A DNA stretch of 56,631 bases, taken from contig JAHBVG010000037.1 in the NCBI GenBank assembly GCA_019637695.1, positions 1-56,631 on the forward strand, in the 5' to 3' direction. Shown piece after piece: positions 9,122 to 17,460 of the stretch. The position numbers and the translations under genes were made by a program. The notes beneath the pieces are model-generated. The model was not told the origin of the DNA and made no database searches. It saw nothing but the letters and a program-made list of their open reading frames with translations. Source of the DNA: Caldilineaceae bacterium (GTDB lineage: Bacteria > Chloroflexota > Anaerolineae > Caldilineales > Caldilineaceae). How positions within the stretch are numbered: the stretch's first letter is position 1; each line of letters opens with the position of its first letter.

Positions 9122-9922
9122 TTAAACTCCTGCGATCAGCGGGTTCGAGAGCGTCGCCAGTCCTTCGATCTCTACCGTCACCGTCTCCCCTGGGTGCAGG
9201 GGGCTGACGCCTTCGGGCGTGCCGGTCAACACAAGATCGCCGGGTTCCAGCGTCATAAACTGCGAGACATACGCCAGGATCGTCCCGATCGAGTGGACGA
9301 ACTTGGCTGTGTTGCTCTGCTGCCTCACTTCGCCATTGACAAGACAACGGATGGTCTTGTTCTCTGGGGCGAAGCTGGTGTCGAGCCACGGGCCGACGGG
9401 GCAAAAGGTGTCGAAGTTCTTGCCCCGAGTCCACTGTACATCCTGCCTTTGCAGATCGCGAGCGGTGATATCGTTGGCGCAGGTATAGCCCAAAATAATG
9501 TTATGGGCATCCTGTGCATTCAGGTAGCGCGCTCGTTTGCCGATGACGAGTGCCAATTCAGCCTCATGATCCACGCGCTGGCTGATGGAGGGCAACACCA
9601 CCGGTTCGTCAGGACCGATCAACGTGGTGCTGGCCTTGAGGAAGATCGCTGGCTCCTCAGGCACTTCGTTGCCGAACTCGGCTGCATGTTCGGCGTAATT
9701 GCGCCCCACACAGATGATCTTGCGCGGATCGCAGGGCGGCAGCAACTTGACATCCTCTAACAACAGCGGCGCGCCGGCGATTTCTGGGGCAAAGTCGCGC
9801 GCCAGCCGTGGACTCTCGTAGGGCGCCCGCTGTAAAGGATAAACATACTTTTCGAGCAGCAAACCCCAGGTTGGCTGTACTCTACTCGCGTCTATGTTCG
9901 TTACGAAACGCACAATAAGCAT
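9122..9922 (-). CDS. fumarylacetoacetate hydrolase family protein
   Basis: A 266-residue member of the FAH superfamily: metal-dependent hydrolases, hydratases, isomerases or decarboxylases acting on 2-oxo acids and diketo acids from aromatic degradation or metabolite repair. KIICVGRNYAEHAAE begins the catalytic domain at about residue 70, and DHEAELALVIGK carries the acidic metal ligands. The C-terminus has the GTPEGV segment and the closing strand typical of the family. The small N-terminal domain resembles the FAHD1-like/HpcE-like subgroup. The exact substrate cannot be told, because the neighbours (argF, an HD protein) do not define a pathway. Confidence 0.88.
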   Translation of the reverse strand: MLIVRFVTNIDASRVQPTWGLLLEKYVYPLQRAPYESPRLARDFAPEIAGAPLLLEDVKLLPPCDPRKIICVGRNYAEHAAEFGNEVPEEPAIFLKASTTLIGPDEPVVLPSISQRVDHEAELALVIGKRARYLNAQDAHNIILGYTCANDITARDLQRQDVQWTRGKNFDTFCPVGPWLDTSFAPENKTIRCLVNGEVRQQSNTAKFVHSIGTILAYVSQFMTLEPGDLVLTGTPEGVSPLHPGETVTVEIEGLATLSNPLIAGV

Positions 9923-9939
9923 GAAAAGTTCCGCCTTTT

Positions 9940-10031
9940 GAGATGGTTGGTGATCGGTGATTAGGGAGTGGTGAATGGGGATAGGAGCATACTGCCTGGC
10001 ATCCTAACCCCCATTCACCAATCACCAATTC
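9940..10031. repeat. imperfect inverted repeat made of GGTGATTGGTGAATGGGG words
   Basis: The left side carries GGTTGGTGATCGGTGATTAGGGAGTGGTGAATGGGG-type sequence (9949-9980). The right side carries the complementary CCCCCATTCACCAATCACCA (10009-10028). They can fold into a long imperfect stem downstream of the HD-domain gene (minus strand), where a terminator would be expected. The words match those at 1449, 16240 and 56583. Confidence 0.55.
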
Positions 10032-10745
10032 TTATGAGAATCGCACTTCGTTGATGATCAATCGGAACTCGCACTCCAAAAAGCCAACGGCTTGCCGTAC
10101 CATTGTCATGCGGCTAAGAAAGATTTCAAAATATTCGATGACCTGGGCGAAATTGGTGTCGATCTCCAGTTCAAGCGCAATGACCTTATCCTCCGCCTGG
10201 ACACGCACAAAACTGCGCGTTGCCGCATAGTTCACGCGGTCGTGGATATCAAATTGACTTTTGTCTGGGTTTTGGACACGGCTGCGGTGGACATCCGCTT
10301 TGTCGGCGATGATGACAGCGGCCGCAATCGGATTGGTGGCGGTGCCCCGTTCCTCTTCGTGGTTGCCGATGGCGTTCATCACCAGCGCGATCTCACTATA
10401 AGGCATACCCAGCCGCGCCAGGATCGGCCACGCCATCAGCGCGCCGCTTTGCGCGTGGTGTTCCCTATGGATCAGATTGCCAATGTCGTGGATGTAACCT
10501 GCAATGTGCGCCAACTGACAAAAGCGTTCATCGTAGCCCAATCGCCCCAGGATATTCTCGGCAATGTGGCCCACCAACCCGGCGTGGCGTTGTCCATGTT
10601 CGGTGTATCCGAGCGCACGCAGACTCTCGTTGGACTGGCGCACAAACGCGATCACCTCAGGATCGCTGCGCACTTTGTCGATGGTCACCGGCTCGGCTAT
10701 CTCTGCCAACATTGCCAGGTTGGCGGGGATCAACTCTTCTGCCAT
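10032..10745 (-). CDS. HD-domain metal-dependent phosphohydrolase
   Basis: A 237-residue cytosolic protein with an HD domain: an upstream histidine in [14 protein letters not shown], the HD pair in [19 protein letters not shown] (about residue 89), a further histidine in NHEEE and an aspartate in [10 protein letters not shown]. These form the H...HD...D metal set of nucleotide and cyclic-nucleotide phosphohydrolases. A C-terminal region of about 60 residues has no recognised domain. The ATG at 10745 has AGAGG upstream. The membrane-protein gene ends 28 bases before it, so the two are probably cotranscribed. The substrate is unknown. Confidence 0.82.
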   Translation of the reverse strand: MAEELIPANLAMLAEIAEPVTIDKVRSDPEVIAFVRQSNESLRALGYTEHGQRHAGLVGHIAENILGRLGYDERFCQLAHIAGYIHDIGNLIHREHHAQSGALMAWPILARLGMPYSEIALVMNAIGNHEEERGTATNPIAAAVIIADKADVHRSRVQNPDKSQFDIHDRVNYAATRSFVRVQAEDKVIALELEIDTNFAQVIEYFEIFLSRMTMVRQAVGFLECEFRLIINEVRFS

Positions 10746-10773
10746 AATAATGCCTCTAGTTTTGAAGTTTTGT

Positions 10774-11733
10774 TTATTGAATGATCCGTTGCCCCATAGC
10801 CAGACTGCTGATCAACATCGCCAGCAGCCACCACCATTCCACGCGGCGGAGAGATTGCCGACGATAAACGGAGAGCCAGGTTGGCAGCCATAGTACTGTG
10901 AGCAAGGCCAGCCAGAAGGGCGCTTCCGCCAGGATGACAAGGAGGCTCACGCCGATCTGCGCCAATCCCACCGCCGTCAGTCCCAAGCGATCACCGGGCT
11001 GCTCCACGCTGCGATTGGCCCCCCACATGTGGATCGTCCACAGGGCGGCATTCGCGATTGGGAAACGCCAATCGACAACGGATTCGCTGACAAATTGCAA
11101 CGCTGCCCACCAGGGCAGGCTGACGCTCACCAATGTATGCAACAGGCCAAGCGGCACCAATTCCACTTGACGGTGGAGCCAGCCGCTCACGCTCAATATC
11201 ACCACGGCCAGCGTCAACCAGAGCAGCATTGGATCAATCGCCGCCGCTACCAACAGGGCCAGAGCAATGCCGGGCAAGGCGACCCGGACCAACAAGGGTA
11301 AAATGCCAGGGCGATCATAGCCGAACAGATGGGATGCCGGTGAATTGGCTCGTAAATAGGGCAGCCAGACACGAGTTTGAGGTCTGGCCTGTTCGAGATT
11401 GGGCAGGCTGTTGGGCAAAGTCATGGCGCCCCAGATGCTTCCCCATAGGAGATCGACCAGCAAGAAGAGGAGCAACAACCGCGTCATATCGATGCCCTGG
11501 ATCTGGCTGACGATTCCCGCAGAGAGCAGCCCGGCCAGCATCGACCATCCCCCAGCCACGCGCCAGGGGGAGCGTTCCAGCCAGATGCGAGCGTCCAAGA
11601 CCGCGCTGCTGGTTGCTGCCCATGCTTTCTGCTGGGTAGCTGGCCTCATTACGCCACGCCACCCTGCCTTTGGTTTGTCCTCCAGCGTCGGGATCTCCGC
11701 CACCGGTTGAGGAAGATGCGATTGTCTGGTCAC
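10774..11733 (-). CDS. polytopic membrane protein of unknown function
   Basis: A 319-residue protein I do not recognise. A hydrophilic N-terminal stretch of about 55 residues is followed by roughly eight hydrophobic segments rich in Leu and Trp, for example around [17 protein letters not shown] and [13 protein letters not shown]. It has no enzymatic motif. The frame can begin at GTG 11733, which lacks a clear ribosome-binding site, so an internal Met (residue 29) is possible. It lies 28 bases upstream of the HD-domain gene, suggesting a shared transcript; a UbiA-like or other lipid-linked role cannot be argued from sequence. Confidence 0.65.
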   Translation of the reverse strand: MTRQSHLPQPVAEIPTLEDKPKAGWRGVMRPATQQKAWAATSSAVLDARIWLERSPWRVAGGWSMLAGLLSAGIVSQIQGIDMTRLLLLFLLVDLLWGSIWGAMTLPNSLPNLEQARPQTRVWLPYLRANSPASHLFGYDRPGILPLLVRVALPGIALALLVAAAIDPMLLWLTLAVVILSVSGWLHRQVELVPLGLLHTLVSVSLPWWAALQFVSESVVDWRFPIANAALWTIHMWGANRSVEQPGDRLGLTAVGLAQIGVSLLVILAEAPFWLALLTVLWLPTWLSVYRRQSLRRVEWWWLLAMLISSLAMGQRIIQ

Positions 11734-11775
11734 TATTGTTCGCCGCTATTGAGTTTGGATCCTTGAAAAAATGAG

Positions 11776-11810
11776 AAACCCACACAGCGATTTTATGGCT
11801 GTATGGGTTT
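11776..11810 (-). terminator. rho-independent terminator after the diacylglycerol-kinase gene
   Basis: AAACCCACACAGC (11776-11788) pairs with GCTGTATGGGTTT (11798-11810) with one mismatch. Read on the minus strand the stem is followed by CTCATTTTTTC, a U-rich tail. It lies between the end of the kinase gene (11858) and the next gene. Confidence 0.8.
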
Positions 11811-11857
11811 TCACCCTGTCCAAATTATACCAGAGGTCAAAGCTGAGGTGAAACCTT

Positions 11858-12790
11858 CTAGACAATTACTTGCAACCGCTGTGGTTCCATTGTGATCGAA
11901 AGGGCGCGGGCGCTCTTGGTGAGTACTTCGCCATCGGTGTGCATGGGCAGGGGCCGATTGCTCACAATCGACAGCGATGTACACCTGTCCATCCTCACGG
12001 CGGGGTGGTTGCGGTGAGCGCCGAACATCACCCGCGGCAACAACGATAGGATCTGAAGGCTGTTGAGACCACGGGCGATGACCAGATCCAACTGACCATC
12101 GTCTATGACTGCGTCGGGGGTGACGTAGAAACCGCCGCCTGTTCGTCGGCTATTGCCGATGCTGACCATCAGTGATTCCTGATCCACGCAGCGGGTTTGG
12201 CCTTGAGGCGTAGACCAGCGGATCTGGAGATGGGGATGTTGATAACTCCGTAGCGCCTTCAAAACGGCCAACAGATAGACGGCAAAGCCGCGAATCTGGG
12301 TGATTTTGTAACTTTCCACCGTTACTTGCGCCTCGAAACCGATCCCCAGGTTGTTGTCGAAATAGCGCGCCAGCAGACCTTCATCGGTGCGGATACGCAC
12401 ATGGCCCAGATCGATGCCGCGTGTGCGTCCCCTGCTGATGGCTTGCACTGCACTGTCAAGTCTGGGCGGCGTGCCCACCATGCTGGCAAAGTCATTGCCT
12501 GTCCCTACGGGGAGGATAGCCAGTGGGCCGACAGGTTGCCCGTGCTCTGCCGCCTGCGCCAGCCCATTGACGACCTCGTTGATGGTGCCATCTCCACCGG
12601 CGGCGGCCACAATGCCATAGCCGCTACGCCGCGCTTCAGACGCAACCTCAGTGGCTTCGCCGCGGCGGGTTGTTTCAAAGAGATCGAAAGGCAGCGAAGC
12701 GCCGCGCATAGCGCGCCGGATCGCCTCCACTGCGCGACCACCACTACCACGCCCTGACGTTGGATTCAGCACCACGAAAATCTTTTCCAC
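11858..12790 (-). CDS. diacylglycerol kinase/sphingosine kinase family lipid kinase (YegS/DgkB-like)
   Basis: A 310-residue soluble lipid kinase of the DAGK catalytic-domain family. The N-terminus gives FVVLNPTSGRGSG, the nucleotide-binding signature reads AAGGDGTINEVVNG (about residues 63-76), and LPVGTGNDFA follows. The C-terminal beta-sandwich ends with the H-T-D-G-E segment seen in this family. These enzymes phosphorylate diacylglycerol or related lipids at the inner membrane face. The GTG at 12790 directly follows the TGA of the amylase gene (TGAGTG) and is preceded by AGAGGAAA, so the two are translated in tandem although their functions are unrelated. Confidence 0.9.
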   Translation of the reverse strand: MEKIFVVLNPTSGRGSGGRAVEAIRRAMRGASLPFDLFETTRRGEATEVASEARRSGYGIVAAAGGDGTINEVVNGLAQAAEHGQPVGPLAILPVGTGNDFASMVGTPPRLDSAVQAISRGRTRGIDLGHVRIRTDEGLLARYFDNNLGIGFEAQVTVESYKITQIRGFAVYLLAVLKALRSYQHPHLQIRWSTPQGQTRCVDQESLMVSIGNSRRTGGGFYVTPDAVIDDGQLDLVIARGLNSLQILSLLPRVMFGAHRNHPAVRMDRCTSLSIVSNRPLPMHTDGEVLTKSARALSITMEPQRLQVIV

Positions 12791-14260
12791 TCAGTTTTCC
12801 TCTCTACGTTTGAGGACCAGTGCCGACCGGCCCGGTACGGATACCTCCATTAGATTCCCCTGCTCTGTGCCATAGCTGCCCTGACCCCAGACAGCATCGA
12901 ATGTACTCGCCGATGCTGTGGTGTCGGGTATTTTTAGATCAACGGTGGATGTTCTGACGCCAATGTTAAAGACCACGATCATCTCTTCATCCCCCAGTGT
13001 GCGTGCAAAGGCGTAGATGTTGCCACGAGCGTGTAGGTTTTCAAAGCCGCCGGTGCGGAGGGCCGGGTGTTGATGGCGCATGGCAATCACCCGTTTATAG
13101 AAATCGTGTAGATCATAATTCCAACTTTGCTCATCGTGCCAGGGGAAGGCGCCTCGGCTCCCCGGTTCATGGCCGCCGGTCATGCCGATCTCATCTCCAT
13201 AGTAGATGCAGGGCGCGCCGGGCATTGTCATTTGGAAGAGTGTGCAGAGGCGCAGCGCGCTTTCGTCCCCGCCCACCATCCATAGGGTGCGCGCCGTGTC
13301 GTGGCTGTCGATGAGGTTGAGCTGGGCTAGATTGATCTCCCAATCGTAGATCGACAACATCTCTTTGACGGCGGTGTTGAACTGTCTTGTATTGAGTGGG
13401 TTTAGCGCATAGCCGCCGGGCTTGTAATTTTCATCTAAAGTCTTGGCCCCAAAGTAGTTGATGGCGGCGCGGCTGAAGAGATAATTCATCACCGAATCGA
13501 ATCTGTCGCCCTTGAGCCATTCCTGGGCTTGATGCCAGATCTCGCCGGTGATGTAGGCATCGGGATTGACCTCTTTGACTATCTTGCGGAAGGTGCGCCA
13601 AAAGTCAGCATCATCGATCTCTTCGGGCACATCCAATCGCCAGCCGTCCGCGCCGAATTCGATCCAATGGCGAGCTACATCCAACAGATATTGGCGTGCG
13701 CCAGGGTTGGCAACGTTGAATTTCGGCAAGGCGGGGAGTCCCCACCAGGCGGCGTAATTGTGCGGATTTTCCTTGCTGTGTTCATAGGGGCGCAGCGGCC
13801 AACCGTGGACAGTAAACCAGTCGAGATAGGGCGAGTTGCCGCCTTCCTCCAGAATGTGGTGGAAGGCCCAGAAGCCGCGGCTGGCATGGTTGAAGACGCC
13901 ATCAATCACGACGCGGATCCCTTCGGCGTGGGCGGCGTCGAGCAATTCGCGGAAGGCCCCATCGCCGCCCAAGAGCGGATCCACCTGCATGTAATCGTAG
14001 GTGTGATAGCGATGGTTTGAGGCAGAAGCAAAGATGGGGTTCAAGTAGAGAGCCGTAATGCCCAGATCCTTAAGGTAGCCCAGTTTATCGACAATGCCGC
14101 GCAGATCGCCGCCCTGAAATCCCTGTTCCTCTGGAGGCGTTCCCCAGTGCTTGAACTGAATTCCGGGGATCTGCTCTGTACGCGGGCTGCGTGCAAAGCG
14201 ATCCGGGAAGATCTGATAAAAAACGGCATCCTTTACCCAATCGGGGGTGCGAATCGACAT
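12791..14260 (-). CDS. GH13 alpha-amylase family glycosidase (maltogenic amylase/neopullulanase-like)
   Basis: A 489-residue glycoside hydrolase starting with the ATG at 14260 (MSIRTPDWVKDAVFYQIFPD); the open frame extends 35 codons further upstream without family similarity. The (beta/alpha)8 motifs are VVIDGVFNH, GWRLDVPEE (nucleophile Asp), ITGEIWH (acid/base Glu) and LIDSHDTAR (third Asp). The order and the SRGFWAFHH segment resemble cyclomaltodextrinases and neopullulanases, but the N-terminal CBM34-type domain is absent. There is no signal peptide, so it probably acts on internal alpha-glucans or imported maltodextrins, consistent with the GlgC pair nearby. A C-terminal beta domain ends in ALVLKRREEN. 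Confidence 0.9.
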   Translation of the reverse strand: MSIRTPDWVKDAVFYQIFPDRFARSPRTEQIPGIQFKHWGTPPEEQGFQGGDLRGIVDKLGYLKDLGITALYLNPIFASASNHRYHTYDYMQVDPLLGGDGAFRELLDAAHAEGIRVVIDGVFNHASRGFWAFHHILEEGGNSPYLDWFTVHGWPLRPYEHSKENPHNYAAWWGLPALPKFNVANPGARQYLLDVARHWIEFGADGWRLDVPEEIDDADFWRTFRKIVKEVNPDAYITGEIWHQAQEWLKGDRFDSVMNYLFSRAAINYFGAKTLDENYKPGGYALNPLNTRQFNTAVKEMLSIYDWEINLAQLNLIDSHDTARTLWMVGGDESALRLCTLFQMTMPGAPCIYYGDEIGMTGGHEPGSRGAFPWHDEQSWNYDLHDFYKRVIAMRHQHPALRTGGFENLHARGNIYAFARTLGDEEMIVVFNIGVRTSTVDLKIPDTTASASTFDAVWGQGSYGTEQGNLMEVSVPGRSALVLKRREEN

Positions 14261-14355
14261 GAAAATGTACTCCAACTCTGTTTGATGATCGCTGGTATGA
14301 AACTCACGACGAATTGTGGCACAGCCCAAAGGAGATGTCAACGAATTTCGATAAA

Positions 14356-14384
14356 TTGCAGCCATCGTGGGTAAACGGTAGAAT
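14356..14384 (+). promoter_or_regulatory. sigma-70-type promoter for the CapA-like gene
   Basis: TTGCAG (14356-14361) and TAGAAT (14379-14384) are 17 bases apart, about 70 bases upstream of the GTG start at 14451. A 10-bp inverted repeat starts inside the -10 box. Confidence 0.6.
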
Positions 14385-14420
14385 GGTCTAATGTCTTTAC
14401 TGGTTAGGAGTAGACCATTC
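14381..14420. promoter_or_regulatory. inverted repeat overlapping the -10 region
   Basis: GAATGGTCTA (14381-14390) and TAGACCATTC (14411-14420) are perfect inverted copies separated by 20 bases, covering the expected transcription start. This could be an operator for a dimeric repressor or a hairpin in the 5' leader. Confidence 0.5.
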
Positions 14421-14450
14421 CCCCTTTGTGTGAGTTAAAGGAGACAATTC

Positions 14451-16238
14451 GTGCCTTTCATCCCATGCCCCCGAAGAAGACAGAGTTCTTGGCTAAAAGC
14501 CCTGTCCATTGTGATGTTGCTCTTCATGCTAACGGCCTGTACACAGCCCATTGTGCTTCAACCATCTGCAGCAACGCCGGTCCCTATGCCGACGTTTACG
14601 CCGACGCCCCAGGCTGAGGAATCCACCGCCCCCGCGGATACCGAACCAGCGACAGTTGAGTCTGTGGAGCCTACACCCACAGTTGCGCCACCTATTACCG
14701 TAGCCATTTCGCCGCTGATCTCTGAACAGTACAGAGGATGGCTAATGCTGTTGCTCACGGGTATCGAAAGCCTGGAGACGGCGGATGGCGTCCGTCCTCT
14801 CCAACTATTGGATCGCCCCGACAATGCCAATCTCATCGTCACCCTGACCCCTTTGGCTGGCGGGGAGGGCATCCATCTTTTGGAGCGATTCTACGCACCG
14901 GTCGTTCCGTTCGCTACTGTCAGAGATGAAACGAGTATGCAGGAATTGGCTGGGATCTGGCGTGGGGAGTCGGCGGGTGTGCTGATCGCGCCGATGGAAT
15001 TACGCGCCGAGATGACTGCGTTCTTTGGACCCAACCCTGGCCCGAATCTTGTGTGGGTCCGCATGGATGAGTTGCTGCCAATGTTGGAGGCCAACCCCGG
15101 CAGTATTGGCTTTTTACCTTTTGATCATCTGCATCCGCGCTACAAAGTATTGACGGTGGATGGCTTCAACGTCCTCAGCAATCAACTCGACGCTGCGGCC
15201 TATCCGTTGGCGTTGGCGCTGACTGTAGAGGGCAACGAAGCCGCAGCGTTGACTCCTCTATTGACGAATGGCCTTAGCGAACCAACCAATCGGCAGGCGG
15301 ATCGATTGACCACGCTGATCATGACCGGCGTCACCGCCATGTCGCGGGTAACGGCGCTGCGCATGGAACAAAGAGGATACACCTATCCGGCGCTGATCAT
15401 CTCGGATACGCTCTCGGCTGCCGACATCACACACATCAGCAACGAAGTCCCCTTCCTCGATAATTGTGTGGTCGATGCGTCGGTGAACAATCTCGTCCTC
15501 TGTAGCCATACCAATTACTGGGCCACACTCGAAGCCATTGGCACGACGATTGTGGGCCTAAGCGGCAACCACGTCAACGACTTTGGCCGCGAGGGGGCGC
15601 GGCGTTCGCTCACCTGGTACCGCGAGAACAACATCCCCATCTACGGCAGCGGCATGAATGTGGATGAAGCGTGTGAGCCGCTGCTCTGGGAACACAACGG
15701 CAATACCTTCGCCTTTTTCGCAGCGCTGGCCTTCTATCCTGAGTTTGCCTGGGCCACGGCGGATCTGCCCGGCGCCTGCTATTACTTCACCAACAAACAG
15801 CGCATCCTGGATAAAATCGTCGAATTGCGTGATCAGGTGGACGTCATCGCCGTGGAGTTGCAGCACACGGAAATCTATGATGCAAGGCCCTTTGCCGCTC
15901 AGATCAGCGATTTTCGCGAGTTACGCGACCTGGGCGTGGACATTGTCACCGGGGTGCAAAGCCATGTTCCCCAGGCTGCGGAACCCTACGAAGCCACAGC
16001 AGATCGTCCGGGCAGCGTTATCAACTACGGGCTGGGCAATCTCTTCTTCGATCAAATGTGGAGTTGGGAGACGCGCACCGGTTTGATGGCGCGCCACACC
16101 ATCTACAACGGGGAATTGCTTAGCACCGAGATCCTCACCACGGTACTCGAAGATTACGCCCAGCCTCGCTGGGCCACACCCGAAGAACGTCGCGAGATCC
16201 TCAACCGGATTTTTAACGCCGCGCCAGCAAGGCCATAA
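14451..16238 (+). CDS. CapA/PGA-cap family lipoprotein with an N-terminal binding-protein-like domain
   Basis: A 595-residue secreted lipoprotein. GTG at 14451 is the start, supported by AAAGGAGA. A signal peptide ends in the lipobox LTAC (about residue 28), followed by a Pro/Thr-rich linker to about residue 80. Residues about 80-270 resemble a phosphate-binding-protein-like fold (for example SIGFLPFDHLHPRYKVLTVD). The C-terminal half matches the PGA_cap metallophosphatase-like domain: GLSGNHVNDFG, VELQHTEIYDARP and GVQSHVPQAAEPYE, with NYGLGNLFFDQ near the end. CapA-type proteins act in poly-gamma-glutamate or other surface-polymer metabolism. No capBC genes are present, so the polymer role is unproven. 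Confidence 0.82.
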   Translation: MPFIPCPRRRQSSWLKALSIVMLLFMLTACTQPIVLQPSAATPVPMPTFTPTPQAEESTAPADTEPATVESVEPTPTVAPPITVAISPLISEQYRGWLMLLLTGIESLETADGVRPLQLLDRPDNANLIVTLTPLAGGEGIHLLERFYAPVVPFATVRDETSMQELAGIWRGESAGVLIAPMELRAEMTAFFGPNPGPNLVWVRMDELLPMLEANPGSIGFLPFDHLHPRYKVLTVDGFNVLSNQLDAAAYPLALALTVEGNEAAALTPLLTNGLSEPTNRQADRLTTLIMTGVTAMSRVTALRMEQRGYTYPALIISDTLSAADITHISNEVPFLDNCVVDASVNNLVLCSHTNYWATLEAIGTTIVGLSGNHVNDFGREGARRSLTWYRENNIPIYGSGMNVDEACEPLLWEHNGNTFAFFAALAFYPEFAWATADLPGACYYFTNKQRILDKIVELRDQVDVIAVELQHTEIYDARPFAAQISDFRELRDLGVDIVTGVQSHVPQAAEPYEATADRPGSVINYGLGNLFFDQMWSWETRTGLMARHTIYNGELLSTEILTTVLEDYAQPRWATPEERREILNRIFNAAPARP

Positions 16239-16239
16239 G

Positions 16240-16317
16240 AAGTGATTGGGGATAGGTGACAGGTGACTGGGAGCAGAATCTCTTTCCCAGTCACCTGTCA
16301 CCAGTCCCCAATCACTT
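16240..16317. terminator. 33-bp inverted repeat between convergent genes
   Basis: Bases 16240-16272 and 16285-16317 are inverted copies with two mismatches and a 12-base loop. The arm is made of AGTGATTGGGGATAGGTGAC-type words found elsewhere in the window. It spans the whole gap between the CapA-like stop (16238) and the AIM24 stop (16316-16318) and would terminate both transcripts. Confidence 0.75.
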
Positions 16318-16987
16318 ATCCCCCACTCGACGCCGTACTGCTCGCATAATTTCGCTTGAGCGTTTGCAACAGTACCCGTCCTGGGCCGTTGAGTCGGGTC
16401 ATGAAAAAGCCTTCGCCGCTGAAGAGCATTTTACGGCAGCCGCCCACGCCCTGAATGTCGTAATCCACTTGCGAAGAGAAAGCGGCCAGGTTGCCGGTAC
16501 TCACGAGGATCTCTTCACCGTCGGCGAGCCGGCGCTCATAGAAATCTCCGCTGGCGTGAACAAGGACTTTGCCTGTGCCTGAGATCTGCTGCAAAAAAAG
16601 CCCTGCGCCGCCGAAGATAGCCGCGCCAGCGCGACGGGCGACGGTCACTGTAATGTCGAGGTCGCTGCCCCACGCCGCCAGGAACGATCCCCGCGTTGTG
16701 GTGACAGGGCCATCGGTTTGCAGATCCCAGAGTTCGAGATGGCCGGGGGCATTGGCAGCCAGCAGCGCATACTGATCCGCTTCGGTCGTCTCGATATAGG
16801 TCAGCGCCACACCTTCGCCAGAGAGCGACCGGCGCAACGCTCCACCCAATCCACCGGGTAGGCGCAAGCTCCATTGGATCCCGTGCGAATAGGCCATGAG
16901 CGATCCCTTGCTGGCCCAGACGAAGTCGCCAGGGGTAAACGCTAAGCGTACGAATTGGGCAATTTCGCCAGAGATTTTGAATTCCAT
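16316..16987 (-). CDS. AIM24 family (DUF124/TIGR00266-type) protein
   Basis: A 223-residue protein made almost entirely of the AIM24 beta-helical domain. It has the Gly-rich repeated segments characteristic of the family, such as GEGVALTYIE, GAAIFGGAGLFLQQISGTGKV and GVGGCRKMLFSGEGFF. Bacterial members are cytosolic and of unknown function; the mitochondrial homologue affects inner-membrane organisation. The ATG at 16987 is preferred over an in-frame GTG one codon upstream because AAGGAAG stands six bases before it. It is divergent from the SUI1 gene, with about 43 bases between the starts. Confidence 0.85.
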   Translation of the reverse strand: MEFKISGEIAQFVRLAFTPGDFVWASKGSLMAYSHGIQWSLRLPGGLGGALRRSLSGEGVALTYIETTEADQYALLAANAPGHLELWDLQTDGPVTTTRGSFLAAWGSDLDITVTVARRAGAAIFGGAGLFLQQISGTGKVLVHASGDFYERRLADGEEILVSTGNLAAFSSQVDYDIQGVGGCRKMLFSGEGFFMTRLNGPGRVLLQTLKRNYASSTASSGG

Positions 16988-17030
16988 CACTGCTTCCTTA
17001 TGGATGATGAATAATTAGGAGAAACCGTTC

Positions 17031-17381
17031 ATGCCGGATAAAAAAAGTCGCCTCGTCTACTCGACTGATCCTGAGCCGGAGCCGATTAAGCCGCCGGTAA
17101 ACCTGCCTAAGAACCCGGCGGCGCCATTCGCCGTTCAGGGCAACCAACCTGTGCGCGTCCGCCTGGAGCGCAAAGGACGCGGCGGCAAGAGCGTCTCGAT
17201 CATCGAAGGCATCCTCAGCCCTGCCGCAGGGAAAGAAGCGCTGCTCAAGCATCTCAAAAATAAACTAGGCGCAGGCGGAACCACACAAGGAGAAATCATA
17301 GAGATCCAGGGGGATCAGCGCGACCGTCTTGTCGAATTGCTGGTCGAGTTGGGCTACAAAGCCAAAAAGGCCGGCGGATGA
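17031..17381 (+). CDS. SUI1/eIF1 family translation factor (YciH-like)
   Basis: A 116-residue basic protein with a SUI1 domain in its C-terminal two thirds ([20 protein letters not shown], then [19 protein letters not shown] and a closing hydrophobic helix). Bacterial YciH proteins resemble eIF1 and can influence start-codon and initiator-tRNA selection; their physiological role is unclear. The first 35 residues are charged and Pro-rich, as in YciH. AGGAGA precedes the ATG at 17031. The gene stands alone and ends at a convergent terminator made of an AATAAAGAATAAAG repeat. Confidence 0.9.
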   Translation: MPDKKSRLVYSTDPEPEPIKPPVNLPKNPAAPFAVQGNQPVRVRLERKGRGGKSVSIIEGILSPAAGKEALLKHLKNKLGAGGTTQGEIIEIQGDQRDRLVELLVELGYKAKKAGG

Positions 17382-17387
17382 AAAGAG

Positions 17388-17460
17388 AATGAATAAAGAA
17401 TAAAGAATGTGTTGAGAGAACGTTGCATCTACCCATTCCTTATTCTTTATTCATTTTTTT
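17388..17460. terminator. 22-bp inverted repeat and T-run between convergent genes
   Basis: Bases 17388-17409 (AATGAATAAAGAATAAAGAATG) pair with 17434-17455 with one mismatch, followed by TTTTT running into the stop codon of the GlgC-like gene. The arm contains two copies of AATAAAG. The same word builds the hairpin at 25665-25732. Confidence 0.75.

Noticed and set aside
12791..14365. Longer N-terminus for the amylase (start at 14365)
   Set aside because: The extra 35 residues have no family similarity; the ATG at 14260 gives the conserved beginning.
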